A model generated the notes under the pieces. The model saw only the letters and a list, made by a program, of their open reading frames with translations. It was not told the origin of the DNA and did not search any database. A stretch of 64,000 nt of DNA from NCBI GenBank assembly GCA_018816555.1, contig JAHIVT010000048.1, positions 1 through 64,000 on the forward strand, read 5' to 3'. Positions within the stretch are counted from its first letter, which is position 1. Each line of letters begins with the position of its first letter. The translations under genes and the position numbers were made by a program. Positions 62,182-64,000 of the stretch are shown here, piece by piece. The DNA comes from Pseudomonadota bacterium. GTDB lineage: Bacteria > Desulfobacterota > Desulfobulbia > Desulfobulbales > SURF-16.

Positions 62182-63330
62182 TTATGTGTACTCCTTGTTC
62201 AGTTCCTGCCCAATCACATTTCTCTGTATCTGGTTGGTTCCTTCATAAATCTGGAGAATTTTGGCGTCCCGCATCATTTTCTCAACCGGATAATCCCGCA
62301 TATAACCATAACCGCCGAGAACCTGCACCGCATCAACTGTGACCTTCATCGCCATATCGGTGGCAAAAACCTTGCACATGGAAGAGGCTTTGGACATGTC
62401 TTTCGGATGGGCATCAATATGCTTGGCCGCAGCATAAACAAGGGCGCGGGCAGCTTCAAGCTGGATCGCCATATCGGCAAGCATGTGCTGCACGGCCTGA
62501 AAAGAGATAATCGGTTTACCGAATTGCACTCTCTGCTTGGCATAGGTAACTGCCTCATCCAAGGCCGCTTGGCCAAGTCCGACGCCGAGAATGGCGATAC
62601 CCGGTCGTGATTTGTCCAATGTTTTCATGACCGTTATGAAACCGGTGCCTTGCCGGCCGATAAGCCGGTCTTTCGGAATGCGGCAGTCTTTGAAGATAAG
62701 CTCACGGGTTGAAGATGCCCGGATGCCGAGTTTCTTTTCCTTGACCCCGTAAGAAAAACCCGGATCAGTATCTTCTACGACAAACATGGAAGCACCGCGA
62801 GGGCCTTTTGAACGATCGGTGATGGCAATGACTGTATAAATCTTGGCTTCACCGGCGTTGGTTATCCACTGTTTGGTACCGTTCAGTACCCATTCATCAC
62901 CATCGAGTACGGCGGTGGTCTGGATACCTGAGGCATCACTGCCGGCATTGGCTTCCGTGAGGGCAAAAGCGGCTTTTTTCACGCCGGTGGCAATATCCGG
63001 CAGATATTTCTGCTTCATTTCTTCACTGCCGGAAATCATAATGGGAAATGCGCCAAGGGCACTGGCGGCAAATGCCGTTGCCACACCGACACAACCACGA
63101 CCAAACTGTTCCAGAGCTAAAACGATTTCAAAGGTGCCTGCCCCGAAACCGCCGTATTCTTCGGGAATATAAATACCAAAAAGATCTGCTTTGGCAACAG
63201 CGTCAAGAATATCTCTTGGAAACTCTTCGGATTCATCGAGAGCTGCACGTTGGGGAATGATTAACTCGTCGGCAATCTGCCGGGAGAGATCAACTATCAT
63301 CTGCTGTTCTTCAGTTAAAAAATAATCCAC
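62182..63330 (-). CDS. Acyl-CoA dehydrogenase (short/medium-chain type)
   Basis: A 382-aa FAD enzyme. FALTEANAGSDASGI and WITNAGEAKIYTV line the FAD pocket, and catalytic Glu lies in QIYEGTNQIQRNVIG near residue 365. Length and sequence resemble butyryl-CoA or similar dehydrogenases. With the adjacent EtfA (with ferredoxin domain) and EtfB it may form a crotonyl/acryloyl-CoA reductase or the oxidising enzyme; direction unknown. Confidence 0.93.
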   Translation of the reverse strand: MDYFLTEEQQMIVDLSRQIADELIIPQRAALDESEEFPRDILDAVAKADLFGIYIPEEYGGFGAGTFEIVLALEQFGRGCVGVATAFAASALGAFPIMISGSEEMKQKYLPDIATGVKKAAFALTEANAGSDASGIQTTAVLDGDEWVLNGTKQWITNAGEAKIYTVIAITDRSKGPRGASMFVVEDTDPGFSYGVKEKKLGIRASSTRELIFKDCRIPKDRLIGRQGTGFITVMKTLDKSRPGIAILGVGLGQAALDEAVTYAKQRVQFGKPIISFQAVQHMLADMAIQLEAARALVYAAAKHIDAHPKDMSKASSMCKVFATDMAMKVTVDAVQVLGGYGYMRDYPVEKMMRDAKILQIYEGTNQIQRNVIGQELNKEYT

Positions 63331-63366
63331 AGCTTAACTCCTCAACAAAATTATAATCAGAAAATT

Positions 63367-64000
63367 CTACCATCGAAATAAAGTGGCACCCCAGGTAAAA
63401 CCACCACCAAAGGCACAGAGCAGAACAAGATCTCCGGCATTAATGCGGCCTTCCCGATTCGCCTCGTCCAAGGCTATAGGGATACTAGCCGCCGATGTAT
63501 TACCATATTTGTCCAGATTTATGTAGACTTTTTCACTGGCTATCCCCAGCCTTTCTCCCAGGCTTTTTAAGATACGGATATTGGCCTGATGAGGAATAAA
63601 AAGGGCAATATCATCGACCGACACCTGCACCTGGTCAAGCACGTTCATGATAGCCATGTCCATGGAGCGAACGGCATACTTGAAAACATCCCGTCCGGCC
63701 ATCTTGATATAGGAACCGTCATTGTCTTGGGAAGCCAGATTTTTGTTCATACTCGGCACATTGTCCATATAGAGAAGCTTATAAAGACTGCCGTCTGAAA
63801 AGAGTTTGCTGGCCAACATGCCGCGATGCTCTGTTGTCCCTGTAACCAAGCAGGCCCCGGCTCCATCACCAAAGAGAACACAGGTGTTGCGATCTTCCCA
63901 GTTGACCCGGCTCGATAATGTCTCGGCGCCGACAACCAGAATTTTCATGTCCGGATCTGCTTTGATGTATTTATCAGCCACATCGAGACAAAAAACAAAA
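63367..64000 (-). CDS. fabH: Beta-ketoacyl-ACP synthase III, C-terminal part (cut by window end)
   Basis: The frame is open to the window edge. It contains VNWEDRNTCVLFGDGAGACL, the catalytic His in FIPHQANIRIL and Asn in KYGNTSAASIP. The catalytic Cys and N-terminal half lie outside the window. An internal GTG (63981) could be mistaken for a start. The enzyme primes fatty acid synthesis by condensing acetyl-CoA with malonyl-ACP. It is the first gene seen here of the acyl-CoA dehydrogenase/etf/fab block. Confidence 0.93.
   Translation of the reverse strand, partial: FVFCLDVADKYIKADPDMKILVVGAETLSSRVNWEDRNTCVLFGDGAGACLVTGTTEHRGMLASKLFSDGSLYKLLYMDNVPSMNKNLASQDNDGSYIKMAGRDVFKYAVRSMDMAIMNVLDQVQVSVDDIALFIPHQANIRILKSLGERLGIASEKVYINLDKYGNTSAASIPIALDEANREGRINAGDLVLLCAFGGGFTWGATLFRW

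Overview
The window looks like a chromosomal segment of a strictly anaerobic, sulfate-reducer-like member of the Desulfobacterota, probably Desulfobulbales. This is inferred from gene content only: a molybdenum aldehyde oxidoreductase with the accessory gene set known from Desulfovibrio vulgaris DVU_1551-DVU_1559, a complete methylmalonyl-CoA (propionate) operon ending in a biotin-dependent membrane decarboxylase, a ferredoxin-fused EtfA, and a selenocysteine-containing HesB/IscA-like protein. Almost every gene lies on the minus strand. No rRNA, CRISPR array or prophage was seen; there is one tRNA-Leu.

Region 1 (about 0.2-18 kb) is an alcohol/aldehyde oxidation island. A ten-gene run carries the aldehyde oxidoreductase gene (mop), a dicluster flavoprotein, a small redox protein, methyltransferase TrsM, a C-GCAxxG-C-C protein, radical SAM protein TrsS, an AMP-forming CoA ligase, an XdhC maturation factor, a MobA-like/HD fusion and a histidine phosphatase. 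Next to it are a rubrerythrin-like diiron protein and an operon of iron alcohol dehydrogenase, sensor kinase and sigma-54 response regulator. I find a sigma-54 (-24/-12) promoter before each of the three transcription units. Each is preceded by a pair of TCAnnnTGA boxes 32 bp apart, and the midpoint of each pair lies exactly 187 bp from the promoter centre. This defines a candidate regulon that includes the regulator's own genes.

Region 2 (18-28 kb) is accessory: a DUF488 protein, a ferredoxin with Asp in place of one cluster Cys, a secreted thrombospondin-type-3/PKD protein, an IS3 transposase scar, and two large carbohydrate enzymes (a GH63/MGH1-like glucosidase and a GlgX/TreX-like debranching enzyme).

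Region 3 (28-39.3 kb) has tRNA-Leu(TAA) and an eleven-gene propionate operon. In transcription order it encodes propionate-CoA ligase, SucC, SucD, the B12 subunit of methylmalonyl-CoA mutase, MeaB, the mutase catalytic subunit, epimerase, carboxyltransferase, an OadG-like subunit, biotin carrier and the membrane beta subunit. Together they would interconvert propionyl-CoA and succinate and couple decarboxylation to ion transport.

Region 4 (39.3-64 kb) is mostly housekeeping: two small Cys-rich proteins, the HesB-like selenoprotein (broken at a UGA by ordinary gene calling), phosphofructokinase, an HNH protein, FolC, a UvrD-like helicase, a PHP phosphatase and FtsK. It continues with a riboflavin/NusB/NrdR/dCMP deaminase/GlyA/RpiB block and a fatty-acid block (FabF, AcpP, FabG, EtfA, EtfB, acyl-CoA dehydrogenase, and FabH cut by the window end). 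Two copies of a palindromic dispersed repeat sit in intergenic gaps here.
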